64,000 nucleotides of DNA, taken from the NCBI RefSeq assembly GCF_900114495.1, contig NZ_FOZI01000002.1, forward strand, positions 248,001 to 312,000. The letters are read 5' to 3'. This document shows, one piece after another, positions 35,932 to 45,038 of the stretch. The stretch is from Dyella sp. OK004 (GTDB lineage Bacteria; Pseudomonadota; Gammaproteobacteria; Xanthomonadales; Rhodanobacteraceae). Within the stretch, counting starts at the first letter, position 1; each line of letters starts with the position of its first letter. The notes beneath the pieces were generated by a model that had not been told where the DNA came from, did no database searches, and saw only the letters and a list, made by a program, of their open reading frames with translations. A program made the translations under genes and the position numbers.

Positions 35932-36273
35932 TTACGCTGCGCTGTGTGCGTAGACGGCGTCCATCACGCGCGCTGAATAAACCAGCGCCGCACCGGCATT
36001 CAACGCAATCGCCACGCCCAGTGCTTCGGCGATTTCCTCGCGGCTGGCACCATTCTTCAGGGCTTGCGCGGCATGCACGGTGATACAGCCATCGCAGCGA
36101 GTGGTCACCGCCACGGCGAGCGCAATCAGCTCGTGTGTCTTGGCGTCGAGGTGGCCGGTTTTCTGGCCGGCGTTGGACAACGTCTGGTAGCCGGCCACAG
36201 TGTCGGGACTCAGCTTGCCGATCTCACCGATACGGCCCAGCAGTTCTTTGCGATAAGCAACCCAATCGAGCAT
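35932..36273 (-). CDS. carboxymuconolactone decarboxylase / AhpD-like family protein
   Basis: 113-residue helical protein of the CMD family. The CxxC redox pair is in RCDGCITVHAAQALKNGAS, with the conserved His, which fits an AhpD-type alkylhydroperoxidase rather than a true lactone decarboxylase. It is divergently arranged with an AraC-family regulator, its likely controller. Confidence 0.9.
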   Translation of the reverse strand: MLDWVAYRKELLGRIGEIGKLSPDTVAGYQTLSNAGQKTGHLDAKTHELIALAVAVTTRCDGCITVHAAQALKNGASREEIAEALGVAIALNAGAALVYSARVMDAVYAHSAA

Positions 36274-36385
36274 GACGCATCTCCTTCAAGAGAGGCGGGC
36301 AAGGTGTCCGCCGTGCTGCGTAGTGTTGCTCCGCCCAGGTTTACGACGAATACTCCATCCGCTCTATTTCTAGCGCGATCGTCTC

Positions 36386-37315
36386 ATGGATGCTTTGAGT
36401 CGCCTGATCCAGCTCGCCCGCCTGCAAGGCAGCCTCGACCTGCGCTGCCAGTTCGCCGGCGCCTTCGCCGTCGACCACGCACCGGCGGAAGCCGGCGTGG
36501 CGCTGTTCCATCTGGTGCTGGACGGACACTGCACGGTCGAGCCGGCCGGCGAAGCGCCACTGACGCTGATGGCCGGTGACCTGGTGCTGTTTCCGCGCGG
36601 CGCAGGGCACTGGATCCGCGGCAGTGACAACGGTGTGCCGCCTGCGCCGATCCGACACGAACACGACGGCATGCTGCCGCTACGTCGCAACGTCGAAAAC
36701 ACGGTGGAACTGGACCTGCTGTGCGGCCGCTTCCACTACGCACCGAACTCCGCGTCGCTGCTGCTGGCTGGCCTGCCCGCCACCTTGCGGGTCTCGCTAC
36801 ACGAGAGCGGCACGGCAGCGAGCCTGCACGCGCTGGTCGAGCTGATGCGCAGCGAAGCAAGCCAGCGTCAGGCCGGCGCTCTGGCGATCGTCACCGCGCT
36901 GACCCATGCCTTGTTCGCGATGACATTGCGTAGTTACAGCAGCAGACCGCAGCAAAGCGGCCTGCTTGCTTTGCTGGCGGAGCCGCGATTGGGCGCCGCC
37001 GTGCGCGCGATGCTGGCCGAGCCCGCCCGCGCGTGGACCCTGGAAGATCTCGGCCGCGTCGCCGCGATGTCCCGCGCCAGCTTCGCGCGCCATTTCAGCG
37101 ATCGCGCCGGCATGACACCGTGGGAATGCCTGACTCGCCTGCGTATGCAGATCGCCAGCGACCTGCTGATGCAGACGCGGCGCCGCACCGGCGATATCGG
37201 GCAGGACGTGGGTTATCAATCCGAGGCCGCGTTCGGCAAAGCCTTCCGCCAGTACAGCGGGATGACGCCGGCGCGCTTCCGACGGCTGCATGCGCAGGCG
37301 GCCGACAGCCACTAG
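36386..37315 (+). CDS. AraC family transcriptional regulator (cupin N-terminal domain)
   Basis: 309 residues. N-terminal cupin-type sensing domain (about 10-190; FHLVLDGHCTVEPAGEAPLTLMAGDLVLFPRGAGHW) and a C-terminal pair of helix-turn-helix motifs (LEDLGRVAAMSRASFARHF, DIGQDVGYQSEAAFGKAF). Probably activates or represses the divergent AhpD-like gene 112 bases away. Its stop codon TAG forms the first three bases of a TetR operator. Confidence 0.92.
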   Translation: MDALSRLIQLARLQGSLDLRCQFAGAFAVDHAPAEAGVALFHLVLDGHCTVEPAGEAPLTLMAGDLVLFPRGAGHWIRGSDNGVPPAPIRHEHDGMLPLRRNVENTVELDLLCGRFHYAPNSASLLLAGLPATLRVSLHESGTAASLHALVELMRSEASQRQAGALAIVTALTHALFAMTLRSYSSRPQQSGLLALLAEPRLGAAVRAMLAEPARAWTLEDLGRVAAMSRASFARHFSDRAGMTPWECLTRLRMQIASDLLMQTRRRTGDIGQDVGYQSEAAFGKAFRQYSGMTPARFRRLHAQAADSH

Positions 37316-37327
37316 ACGACTGGTCTA
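37313..37327. promoter_or_regulatory. TetR-family operator, upstream copy
   Basis: TAGACGACTGGTCTA, a palindromic box with TAGAC/GTCTA ends, located 22 bases before the TetR start codon. A near-identical box (TAGACGACCGGTCTA) lies after the gene, so this one probably mediates autoregulation. It resembles the TAGACC-type operators of NemR-like regulators. Confidence 0.75.
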
Positions 37328-37349
37328 ATAGCAACTAAAGTGCCGCCTC

Positions 37350-37952
37350 ATGAACGCGACCGCTCCCTCCTCCGACGTCCGCCAGCACATCCTCGACGTG
37401 GCCCACCCGCTGATGCTGCGCAAGGGCTTCACCGCAGTCGGGCTGTCCGAAATACTGGCGGCGGCACAGGTGCCGAAAGGCTCGTTCTATCACTACTTCG
37501 GCTCCAAAGAGGCCTTTGGCGAGGCTGTGCTCGATGCCTATTTCACCGCTTACCTGACGCGCGTGGACGCGCTGATGGCGGCACCCGGCACCGCCGCGCA
37601 GGCGCTGCTCCGCTTCTTCGATGACTGGCTCGATTCTCAGACCGGCAACGAGGCGCAAAGCCGCTGCCTGGCGGTGAAGCTTGGCGCGGAGGTCTGCGAT
37701 CTGTCGGAGAGCATGCGCACGGCGCTGGCACGCGGCACCCGCGGAGTGGCCGAACGCCTTACGCGCTGTGTCGAAGCAGCCAAGGCGGATGGCTCGCTGC
37801 CGGCCGCGACCGACGCGCCCATGCTCGCGCAAACGCTTTACCAGAGCTGGTTCGGCGCCAGCTTGCTGGCCAAGATCAGCCGCGATCGCGCGCCGCTGGA
37901 CATCGCCATGGCCAACACACGGCAGCAGCTGAGCCTGGCGCAACATGCCTGA
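37350..37952 (+). CDS. TetR family transcriptional regulator
   Basis: 200 residues. The N-terminal helix-turn-helix is VGLSEILAAAQVPKGSFYHYFGSKEAFGEAVL, typical of TetR/AcrR and close to the NemR/AcuR/YxaF group; the C-terminal TetR ligand domain follows. Two matching operators flank the gene and the downstream oxidoreductase lies just after the second, so this is likely the repressor of that enzyme, sensing an electrophile or quinone (inference). Confidence 0.92.
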   Translation: MNATAPSSDVRQHILDVAHPLMLRKGFTAVGLSEILAAAQVPKGSFYHYFGSKEAFGEAVLDAYFTAYLTRVDALMAAPGTAAQALLRFFDDWLDSQTGNEAQSRCLAVKLGAEVCDLSESMRTALARGTRGVAERLTRCVEAAKADGSLPAATDAPMLAQTLYQSWFGASLLAKISRDRAPLDIAMANTRQQLSLAQHA

Positions 37953-37995
37953 GGCGGGCGCAGCTTATACGCTTCCGCTTTTTTCGCCCGTCTTC

Positions 37996-38010
37996 TAGAC
38001 GACCGGTCTA
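37996..38010. promoter_or_regulatory. TetR-family operator, upstream of the oxidoreductase gene
   Basis: TAGACGACCGGTCTA, differing by one base from the copy before the TetR gene. It lies 43 bases before the oxidoreductase start, where a bound repressor would block its promoter. Confidence 0.75.
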
Positions 38011-38052
38011 ATCAATCCATATCTAATCACCCCACCCCACAGGAGTAAGTCG

Positions 38053-39087
38053 ATGTCACCCACGGATACCGTCAATCGCCGCGTCGTACTCGCCACCCGT
38101 CCGCGCGGCCTGCCGACGCCGCAGGATTTCCACCTCGACCAGACCGTCGTCCCGACACCCGACGAAGGCCAGCTGCTGCTGCGCACGCTGTATCTGTCGC
38201 TCGACCCCTACATGCGCAATCTGATGGACGAAGCGGGCACCAGCTACGCGCCGCCTGTGCCGGTGGGCGCGCCCATCGTGGGCGGTACCGTCAATCGCGT
38301 GGTCGCCTCCCGCCATCCGCACTTCCGCGATGGCGACCTGGTGCTCGGCAACGCCGGCTGGCAGGACTACACGCTGTCGGACGGCAAGGATCTGATCCCG
38401 CTCGGCGACATGGCGCAGCCGTCGTTGGCGTTGGGCGGACTGGGCATGCCCGCGTTCACCGCCTACGTCGGCCTGCTCGATATCGGCCAGCCCAAGCCGG
38501 GCGAAACCGTAGTCGTTGCCGCCGCCACTGGCGCGGTAGGTTCGGTGGTCGGGCAGATCGCCAAGCTCAAGGGCGCGCGCGTGATCGGTATCGCCGGCGG
38601 TGCCGACAAACGCCGCTACGCCGTCGAGGAACTTGGCTTCGACCTCTGCCTGGATCGTCGCGATCCGCAGCTGGCCGAACATCTCGCCGCCGCCTGCCCG
38701 GACGGTATCGACGTCTATTTCGAAAACGTCGGCGGCGCTGTGTTCGACGCGGTGCTGCCACTGCTCAACAACGGCGCGCGCGTGCCGGTATGCGGCGTGA
38801 TTGCCCACTACAACGAAGACGACGCGCCTGCGGGTCCAGACCGTTTGCCGAAGACCATGTCGACGCTGTTGCAAAAGCGTATCCGCATGGAAGGCTTCAT
38901 CATCCTCGACCACTACGGCGACCGCTTCGACGATTTCCGTCGCGACATGAGCGAATGGATCGCCGCTGGCCGCGTGAAGCTGCGCGAAGATGTGGTGGAT
39001 GGACTGGAGCATGCACCCAATGCGTTCATCGGCCTGCTCGAAGGCCGCAACTTCGGCAAGCTGGTGGTACGCGTCGCCGACGTGTGA
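38053..39087 (+). CDS. NADP-dependent oxidoreductase, zinc-less MDR family (CurA/leukotriene B4 dehydrogenase-like)
   Basis: 344-residue medium-chain dehydrogenase/reductase without zinc ligands. Blocks: YLSLDPYMRNLM, VVVAAATGAVGSVVGQIAKLKGARVIGIAGG (NADP-binding) and VYFENVGG. Members reduce alpha,beta-unsaturated carbonyls; CurA of E. coli reduces curcumin. Preceded by AGGAG at 38041-38045 and by a TetR operator. Confidence 0.9.
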   Translation: MSPTDTVNRRVVLATRPRGLPTPQDFHLDQTVVPTPDEGQLLLRTLYLSLDPYMRNLMDEAGTSYAPPVPVGAPIVGGTVNRVVASRHPHFRDGDLVLGNAGWQDYTLSDGKDLIPLGDMAQPSLALGGLGMPAFTAYVGLLDIGQPKPGETVVVAAATGAVGSVVGQIAKLKGARVIGIAGGADKRRYAVEELGFDLCLDRRDPQLAEHLAAACPDGIDVYFENVGGAVFDAVLPLLNNGARVPVCGVIAHYNEDDAPAGPDRLPKTMSTLLQKRIRMEGFIILDHYGDRFDDFRRDMSEWIAAGRVKLREDVVDGLEHAPNAFIGLLEGRNFGKLVVRVADV

Positions 39088-39091
39088 TGCA

Positions 39092-39126
39092 CGCCACGTG
39101 GAGCGGCCATGCCGCTCCACGTGGCG
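39092..39126. terminator. long perfect hairpin between convergent genes
   Basis: Arms CGCCACGTGGAGCGGC (39092-39107) and GCCGCTCCACGTGGCG (39111-39126), 16 bp perfect, loop CAT. No T run follows on either side, so termination is probable but not certain. Confidence 0.65.
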
Positions 39127-39128
39127 AT

Positions 39129-40004
39129 TCAATGCGGTGCGTGCAAACGCAAACTGCTTTCGAAAGAACGTTGCAAACCACTGAGCGGATCGATGAAAGA
39201 CAACGACTTCGCCAGCAACTGCAGTGGCTTCGCATAGTCGTCCTCGGCGCGCTCAGTCAGCACCGGATAGAACCCATCGTTGAGGATCGGCGCACCAAGC
39301 GCTGCCATATGCACGCGCAGCTGATGCTTGCGCCCGGTGACCGGTTGCAAGGTGTAGCACCAGTAGTCGCCACCACGCTCGTACACATCGATACGGCTTT
39401 CGCTGTTCGCTTCGCCTGGCACTTCGCCCATGCGGAAGAACGGTTCGCCGGTAACGATGCGCGAGCGCCGCACCAGCGGAAAATCCGTGGCCGGCAATGC
39501 TGGTGCAAGGGCGAGGTACTGCTTGTCGATGCGCCGCTCGCGAAACAACGCCTGATACGCCGAGCGGCTCGCCGGGTTGGCGGAGAACATCACCAAGCCG
39601 GCGGTGGCGCGATCGATCCGATGCAGCGGCACCAGATCCGGATTACCCAGGCGCTGGATCAGGCGATGCAGCAGCGTTTCTTGCACGAAACCTCCAGCCG
39701 GGGTGACTGGAAGAAAATGTGGCTTGTCGGCGACTACGAGGTGTTCGTCGACATGTAGCAAGTGTTCGCAGAACGGGATCGGTGTTTCGACCGCTACTTC
39801 GCGGTAGTAACGGACGCATAGGCCGACGCGGTGAGGCGTCTGTGGATCGAGTGGCATACCGTCGGCGTCAATTACGCGGCCGCGTGTCATGCGGTCGAGC
39901 CATGTTTCGCGGGGGATGGTTGTGAAGTGTGCGCAGAGGCAGTCGAGGATGGTGATCCAGGGACCTGGGCGGAGATGGAGGGTGCTGGGGGCGATGTTGG
40001 TCAT
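39129..40004 (-). CDS. RluA-family pseudouridine synthase
   Basis: 291 residues. Catalytic motif HRIDRATAGLVMFS with the active Asp, preceded by LLHVDEHLVVADKPHFLPV and followed by GRKHQLRVHMAALGAPI. The motif HRxDRxTAG and length resemble the RluA-like proteins of unassigned target (TruC/RluA type). Start at MTNIAPSTLHL; an upstream extension is low-complexity. Target RNA unknown. Confidence 0.9.
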   Translation of the reverse strand: MTNIAPSTLHLRPGPWITILDCLCAHFTTIPRETWLDRMTRGRVIDADGMPLDPQTPHRVGLCVRYYREVAVETPIPFCEHLLHVDEHLVVADKPHFLPVTPAGGFVQETLLHRLIQRLGNPDLVPLHRIDRATAGLVMFSANPASRSAYQALFRERRIDKQYLALAPALPATDFPLVRRSRIVTGEPFFRMGEVPGEANSESRIDVYERGGDYWCYTLQPVTGRKHQLRVHMAALGAPILNDGFYPVLTERAEDDYAKPLQLLAKSLSFIDPLSGLQRSFESSLRLHAPH

Positions 40005-40082
40005 TGGGGTATGGATTGTAGGGCTCGGGTGATCGCCATCTACTTCGCGGTTAGTCCCCCTCCTTCGGCGGCCCAAAGGTAG

Positions 40083-40458
40083 TCCCTGCGGGAGGGGTTG
40101 GGGTTCGGTTCTTGTGACTCGCCTTCCTACTCGTCATCCCTGCGTAGGCAGGGATCCAGTGGTGTTGTCGCTCGGTTGTCGCGTTATCGCGATCGGGCTC
40201 GCCTGCCGCGGGCTTCCGAACCGCTGCCGCGGCCCGGGTCACTTTCTCTTTGCTGGCCCAAAGAGAAAGTAACCAAAGAGAAATGGCCTGAAGAGCTAGC
40301 GGCCGACTTTGTAGCTGCGCCTGTTCCAGTGTCAGGCGTCGGGATGGTTTTCTTGGGGCCTGATCGTCCAACTCGCACCGCACCGCGCTTTTGCTCCCTC
40401 CCCTGCTTGCGACGCGAAGCTAGTCCCGTGGGACAGGGGAGGGTTGGGGAGGGGTTCG
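40083..40458 (-). repeat. long composite dispersed repeat, copy E (inverted)
   Basis: Occupies most of the 584-base gap before nfeD; no gene seen. Reverse orientation: GGGTTCGGTTCTTGTG edge, hairpin CATCCCTGCGTAGGCAGGGATC, the CGCTGCCGCGG block, the central hairpin (40240-40280 region), the GTGTCAGGCGTCGGGATGG block, a C-rich module with the insert GACGCGAAGCTAGTCCCGTG, and the edge GGGTGCTCG. Confidence 0.88.
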
Positions 40459-40588
40459 GGTGCTCGGGATCGAGCTGCTACTGCGAATACCAGAATCACT
40501 TCTCCACCCGCCTGATAAAGACAACTTCCACATCCGCACAACATTCATCGGCGCAATGTGGTGTTGCAGGCATGCGGGAGACGGCACG

Positions 40589-41968
40589 ATGTCGCGAAGC
40601 ATGTGGGTTTTGTGGGTCGCGCTGTTTAGTCTGGCGCTGGGTGCTATGGCGTTGGCGCAGCCGGCGCCTGAGAGAAGTTCGCCATTTGTGGCGCGCATTG
40701 AGCTGGACGGTGCTATTGGTCCGGCGGCGGCGGAGTATTTCGACGATGCCATGCAGCGCGCTTCACGCGAAGGGGCAGTGGCGGTGGTGTTGCGGCTGGA
40801 TACGCCGGGTGGGCTGGCGGAGTCGATGCGGCAGATTGTCAGCGGCATTCTCGCTTCACGACTACCGGTGATTGGTTATGTGGCGCCGGATGGTGCGCGC
40901 GCCGCGTCTGCCGGCACTTACATTCTCTATGCCTGTCACGTCGCGGCGATGGCGCCGGCAACGCATCTGGGTGCGGCGACGCCGGTGAGTCTCGGTGGCG
41001 GTACGCCGATGCCGTCGCCGCTGGGAGCACCTGCGCCAGCGGGGAGTGCGGAGAAACCCGCCGCCGGCAATGACGCCACACGCGATGCGGAAGCTAACAA
41101 GGTGCTCAACGATGCCATCGCCTATATCCGTTCGCTTGCACAGCTGCGCGGTCGCGACGCGGCGTGGGCGGAGCAGGCGGTGCGCGGCGCCGCCACGCTC
41201 ACCGCGAACGAAGCGGTGACGAAGCATGTGGTCGATTTTGTCGCCACCGATGCCAATGCACTGCTTGTGCAATCGAACGGCCGCAAGGTGCAGATCGCCG
41301 GTCAAGTGCAGGTGCTGCAACTCACCGGTCTGCCGTTGCGCGACTACGCGCCGAACTGGCGCACGCGCTTCCTCGGCATCATCACCAACCCCACCATTGC
41401 CTATGTATTGTTGCTCGCCGGTATCTACGGGCTGGTGCTGGAAGCGTTTCATCCAGGCGCATGGTTGCCCGGCATCGTCGGCGGCATCTGTCTGCTGATC
41501 GGCCTTTACGCCCTGCAATTGCTGCCGGTGAATTACGCCGGGTTAACTTTGATGGCGCTCGGCGTCGCCCTCCTGCTGACCGAAGCACTCACGCCCACCG
41601 TCGGTGCCGTTGGTGTAGGTGGAGTGATCGCTTTCGTGATCGGCTCGATCATGCTGTTCAATACTGGCGTACCCGGCTACGCGGTGAATATCGGTGTGAT
41701 CGCCGGCATCGCCTTCTGCGCCATCGCCCTGCTCGCGCTGATTCTGCGCCTGGTGATGCGCGCGCGCCGTACCCGTCCCTTCAGCGGCGACGAACAAGTC
41801 CTACAAGCCACCGGCGAACTGCTGCAAGCCGTGCAACCCGACAGCGAAAGTTGGGCGCTGGTCGGCGGCGAACGCTGGCGTGTGCATTGCGATACATCCC
41901 TCCCTGCCGGTGCGCGCGTGCGGGTATTGCGCCGCGAAGGCTTGCAGCTTTGGGTGACCCCTCTCTAG
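40589..41968 (+). CDS. NfeD-family membrane-bound serine protease
   Basis: 459 residues of the full-length NfeD type. Signal MSRSMWVLWVALFSLALGAMALAQ, then a ClpP-like periplasmic protease domain (about 32-230; VVLRLDTPGGL, catalytic Ser108 in AASAGTYI and a Lys within the following EANKVLNDA region), four to five membrane segments (about 255-395) and a C-terminal OB-fold NfeD domain (about 400-459). A GGGAG site precedes the ATG. Partner of the downstream slipin, which such proteases are known to cleave. Confidence 0.92.
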   Translation: MSRSMWVLWVALFSLALGAMALAQPAPERSSPFVARIELDGAIGPAAAEYFDDAMQRASREGAVAVVLRLDTPGGLAESMRQIVSGILASRLPVIGYVAPDGARAASAGTYILYACHVAAMAPATHLGAATPVSLGGGTPMPSPLGAPAPAGSAEKPAAGNDATRDAEANKVLNDAIAYIRSLAQLRGRDAAWAEQAVRGAATLTANEAVTKHVVDFVATDANALLVQSNGRKVQIAGQVQVLQLTGLPLRDYAPNWRTRFLGIITNPTIAYVLLLAGIYGLVLEAFHPGAWLPGIVGGICLLIGLYALQLLPVNYAGLTLMALGVALLLTEALTPTVGAVGVGGVIAFVIGSIMLFNTGVPGYAVNIGVIAGIAFCAIALLALILRLVMRARRTRPFSGDEQVLQATGELLQAVQPDSESWALVGGERWRVHCDTSLPAGARVRVLRREGLQLWVTPL

Positions 41969-41977
41969 GTGAACACT

Positions 41978-42757
41978 ATGGAGATTCCCATGTTCGGATT
42001 TGCTGGTGTCGTGGTGGTACTTGCCGCCGCCCTGCTCTTCATGTCGATCAAGGTGCTGCCGGAATATCAGCGCGGCGTGGTGCTGACGCTTGGCCGCTAC
42101 ACCGGCACCAAAGGCCCCGGTCTGGTGATCCTGGTACCCGTCGTGCAACGCATGATGCGCGTCGACCTGCGCGTGACGGTGATGGACGTGCCGCCACAAG
42201 ATGTGATCTCCCGCGACAACGTCTCCGTGCGCGTCAACGCGGTGGTGTACTTCCGCGTCGTCGAGCCTGACAAATCCATGCTGAAAGTCGCCGACTTCCT
42301 GCAAGCCACCAGTCAGCTCGCCCAGACCCGCCTGCGCTCTGTACTCGGCCAGCACGAACTGGACGAAATCCTCTCCCAGCGCGACTCCATCAACCGCATC
42401 CTGCAAACCATCCTCGACGAAGCCACCGACGCCTGGGGCATCAAAGTCAGCAACGTCGAACTGAAAGACGTCGACCTCAACGAAACCATGATCCGCGCCA
42501 TCGCCCGCCAGGCCGAAGCCGAACGCGTCCGCCGCGCCAAAGTCATCCACGCCGAAGGCGAACTCCAGGCCGCCGAAAAACTCCGCGACGCCGCCGCCAC
42601 CCTCTCCCAACAACCCCAGGCCCTGCAACTCCGCTACCTGCAAACCCTCGCCGACATGTCCAGCAGCGGCAACACCTCCACCATCGTCTTTCCGCTACCG
42701 CTGGACATGATCAGACCGTTGCTGGAGGTATTGCCGAAGACGCCACCGGCGGGATGA
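41978..42757 (+). CDS. slipin / stomatin-like SPFH-domain protein
   Basis: 259 residues. One N-terminal membrane segment ([18 protein letters not shown]) and an SPFH domain ([31 protein letters not shown] ... [13 protein letters not shown]), then a helical tail ([28 protein letters not shown]). It scaffolds membrane microdomains and pairs with NfeD in a conserved operon. The ATG at 41978 has AGGTGA six bases upstream; GTG at 41969 and ATG at 41990 are alternatives. Confidence 0.92.
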   Translation: MEIPMFGFAGVVVVLAAALLFMSIKVLPEYQRGVVLTLGRYTGTKGPGLVILVPVVQRMMRVDLRVTVMDVPPQDVISRDNVSVRVNAVVYFRVVEPDKSMLKVADFLQATSQLAQTRLRSVLGQHELDEILSQRDSINRILQTILDEATDAWGIKVSNVELKDVDLNETMIRAIARQAEAERVRRAKVIHAEGELQAAEKLRDAAATLSQQPQALQLRYLQTLADMSSSGNTSTIVFPLPLDMIRPLLEVLPKTPPAG

Positions 42758-42775
42758 ATCAGTGCCGCCAAGTAG

Positions 42776-43155
42776 CGACGCCATCGCGAGCACCCAAACC
42801 CCTCCCCAGCCCTCCCCTGTCCCACGGGACTAGCTGCGCGTCGCAAGCAGGGGAGGGAGCAAAGCTTGGTGCGGCGGTGAGTGGAGGACGATCAGGCCGA
42901 GAAGAAACCATCCCGACGCCTGACACTGGAAAAGGCACAGCTACAGAGCACACCGCCTGCTCTTCAGGCCATTTCTCTTTGGTTACTTTCTCTTTGGGCC
43001 AGCAAAGAGAAAGTGACCCGGACCGCGGCAGCGGTTCGGAAGCCCGCGGCAGGCGAGCCCGGTCGCGACAACGCGACAACCAGGCGACAACGCCACTGGA
43101 TCCCTGCCTACGCAGGGATGACAAAGTAGAAGGGGTATTACAAGAACCGAACCCT
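42776..43155 (+). repeat. long composite dispersed repeat, copy F
   Basis: Fills the 463-base gap after the slipin gene; no gene seen. Edge CGAGCACCCA, C-rich module with the insert CACGGGACTAGCTGCGCGTC (the same insert as in copy E), core, central hairpin, then the hairpin GATCCCTGCCTACGCAGGGATG and ACAAGAACCGAACCC. Inverted relative to copy E, so the nfeD-slipin operon is bracketed by the pair. Confidence 0.88.
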
Positions 43156-43220
43156 CTCCAGCAGGGTGAGGGCACGCGCGTGCCCTACAATAGAGGGCTA
43201 CCTCCACCAGACCCCCACCC

Positions 43221-43766
43221 ATGGCCCTAAACGCCACCATCTACAAAGCCGAGCTGCAAATCAGCGACATGGACCGGCACTACTACGCCACCCATGCCCT
43301 CACCCTCGCCCGGCACCCCTCCGAAACCGAAGAGCGCCTGATGGTGCGCCTGCTCGCTTTCGCTCTGCATGCCGACGAGCGCCTGGAGTTCGGCAAGGGC
43401 CTCAGCACCGACGACGAACCTGACCTGTGGCGCAAGGCCTACACCGGCGAAATCGAGCAATGGATCGAACTGGGCCAGCCCGACGAAGCGCGCATCCGCA
43501 AAGCCTGCGGCCGCGCGCAGCAGGTGGTGGTGATCAACTACGGCGGGCGCACGGCCGACATCTGGTGGGACAAGGCCGGCTCCACACTGGCGCGCCACAA
43601 CAACCTCACCGTACTCGACATTCCCACCGCCACCGTCGAAGCGCTGCTTGAACTCACCCAGCGCGGCATGCGTCTGCAATGCCTGATCCAGGACGCGCAG
43701 CTGCAGATGATGAGCGACACCACTGCGGTGTCGATCGAACCCACGCGCCGCATGGGCAACGCCTGA
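43221..43766 (+). CDS. YaeQ family protein
   Basis: 181 residues, full family length, with MALNATIYKAELQISDMDRHYY and the C-terminal LTQRGMRLQCLIQDAQLQMMSD. The fold is a PD-(D/E)xK nuclease-like variant; E. coli YaeQ overexpression compensates loss of RfaH, but the biochemical role is unknown. Three bases separate it from the next gene. Confidence 0.93.
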   Translation: MALNATIYKAELQISDMDRHYYATHALTLARHPSETEERLMVRLLAFALHADERLEFGKGLSTDDEPDLWRKAYTGEIEQWIELGQPDEARIRKACGRAQQVVVINYGGRTADIWWDKAGSTLARHNNLTVLDIPTATVEALLELTQRGMRLQCLIQDAQLQMMSDTTAVSIEPTRRMGNA

Positions 43767-43769
43767 GCT

Positions 43770-45005
43770 ATGTCCGCCGGCACCGCACCCGGGCTGGTGA
43801 TCATCGGCGGCGGTCCGGCCGGCCTGATGGCGGCCGAAAGCGCGCGCGCAGCGGGTGTCGAGGTGGATGTCTACGAAGGCAAGGGTTCCGTCGGACGTAA
43901 ATTTCTGCTCGCCGGCAAAGGCGGCATGAACCTCACCCACGGCGAAGCCAAGGCCGATTTCGTGCAGCGCTACGGCGCCCGTGCGAAAGAAGTCGGCCGA
44001 TGGCTGGAAACCTTCGACGCCGATGACTTGCGCGCATGGGCGCGCTGCCTTGGCGTGGAGACTTTCGTCGGCAGTTCCGGCCGCGTGTTTCCCAGCGATC
44101 TCAAGGCTGCACCGCTGCTGCGCGGCTGGGTGCACCGCCTGCGCGAAAGCGGCGTGCGCTTTCATGTGCATTACCGCTGGCTAGGCTGGGATCAACAGGG
44201 CGCACTGCGCTTCGACACACCCGATGGCGAACGCGCCGTACAAGCGAGCGCGACCGTGCTGGCGCTAGGTGGTGGCAGCTGGCCGCAGCTGGGTTCGGAT
44301 GGCGTGTGGCAATCGTGGCTGGCGGCGCGCGGCGTGGATGTGGCGCCGCTACAGCCATCCAATTGCGGCTTCGATATCGGCTGGAGCGAACTGCTCGCCA
44401 GCCGCCATGCCGGCGCACCGCTGAAGCCGGTGGTCGCGCATTGGCGCGATGCGCATGGCCAGGGTCATCAGCGCCAGGGCGAATGCGTGATCACCGAAAC
44501 CGGCATCGAGGGCAGTCTCATCTATGCGCTCTCCGCCACCTTGCGCGACGCCATCGCCAGGCACGGACACACCACCCTGCAACTGGATCTGGCACCTGAC
44601 CGCACACTGGAACGCCTGCAGCGCGACCTCGCCAAGCCGCGTGGCAGCCGCTCGCTCAGCGAGCATCTGCGGCGGCAGGCAGGCATCACCGGCGTCAAGG
44701 CGGCGCTGCTGCGCGAAGTGTTGAACGCGGAACAGCTCCACGACAGCTCCGTGCTTGCTAACACCATCAAGCGCCTGCCGCTGCATCTCAAACAGCCACG
44801 ACCGATCGCCGAGGCGATCAGCAGCAGCGGCGGCGTGCGGCTGGAATCGATGGACGATGCGCTGATGCTCAGCGCCCTGCCCGGCGTGTTCTGCGCGGGC
44901 GAAATGCTGGACTGGGAAGCGCCAACCGGCGGCTACCTGCTCACTGCCTGCTACGCCAGCGGACACATCGCCGGCCAAGGCGCGGCGGCGTGGCTAAAGC
45001 GCTGA
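43770..45005 (+). CDS. TIGR03862 family flavoprotein (BaiN/HI0933-like)
   Basis: 411 residues. FAD-binding GGGPAGLMAAESARAAG, the hallmark FLLAGKGGMNLTHGEA (equivalent to SGGGRCNxTN in HI0933) and the C-terminal GVFCAGEMLDWEAPTGGYLLTACYASG. Function unknown. Probably co-transcribed with yaeQ. Confidence 0.9.
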   Translation: MSAGTAPGLVIIGGGPAGLMAAESARAAGVEVDVYEGKGSVGRKFLLAGKGGMNLTHGEAKADFVQRYGARAKEVGRWLETFDADDLRAWARCLGVETFVGSSGRVFPSDLKAAPLLRGWVHRLRESGVRFHVHYRWLGWDQQGALRFDTPDGERAVQASATVLALGGGSWPQLGSDGVWQSWLAARGVDVAPLQPSNCGFDIGWSELLASRHAGAPLKPVVAHWRDAHGQGHQRQGECVITETGIEGSLIYALSATLRDAIARHGHTTLQLDLAPDRTLERLQRDLAKPRGSRSLSEHLRRQAGITGVKAALLREVLNAEQLHDSSVLANTIKRLPLHLKQPRPIAEAISSSGGVRLESMDDALMLSALPGVFCAGEMLDWEAPTGGYLLTACYASGHIAGQGAAAWLKR

Positions 45006-45038
45006 CCGCTGTTGGCCCGGCCGTTGCCGGGCGGTGAC

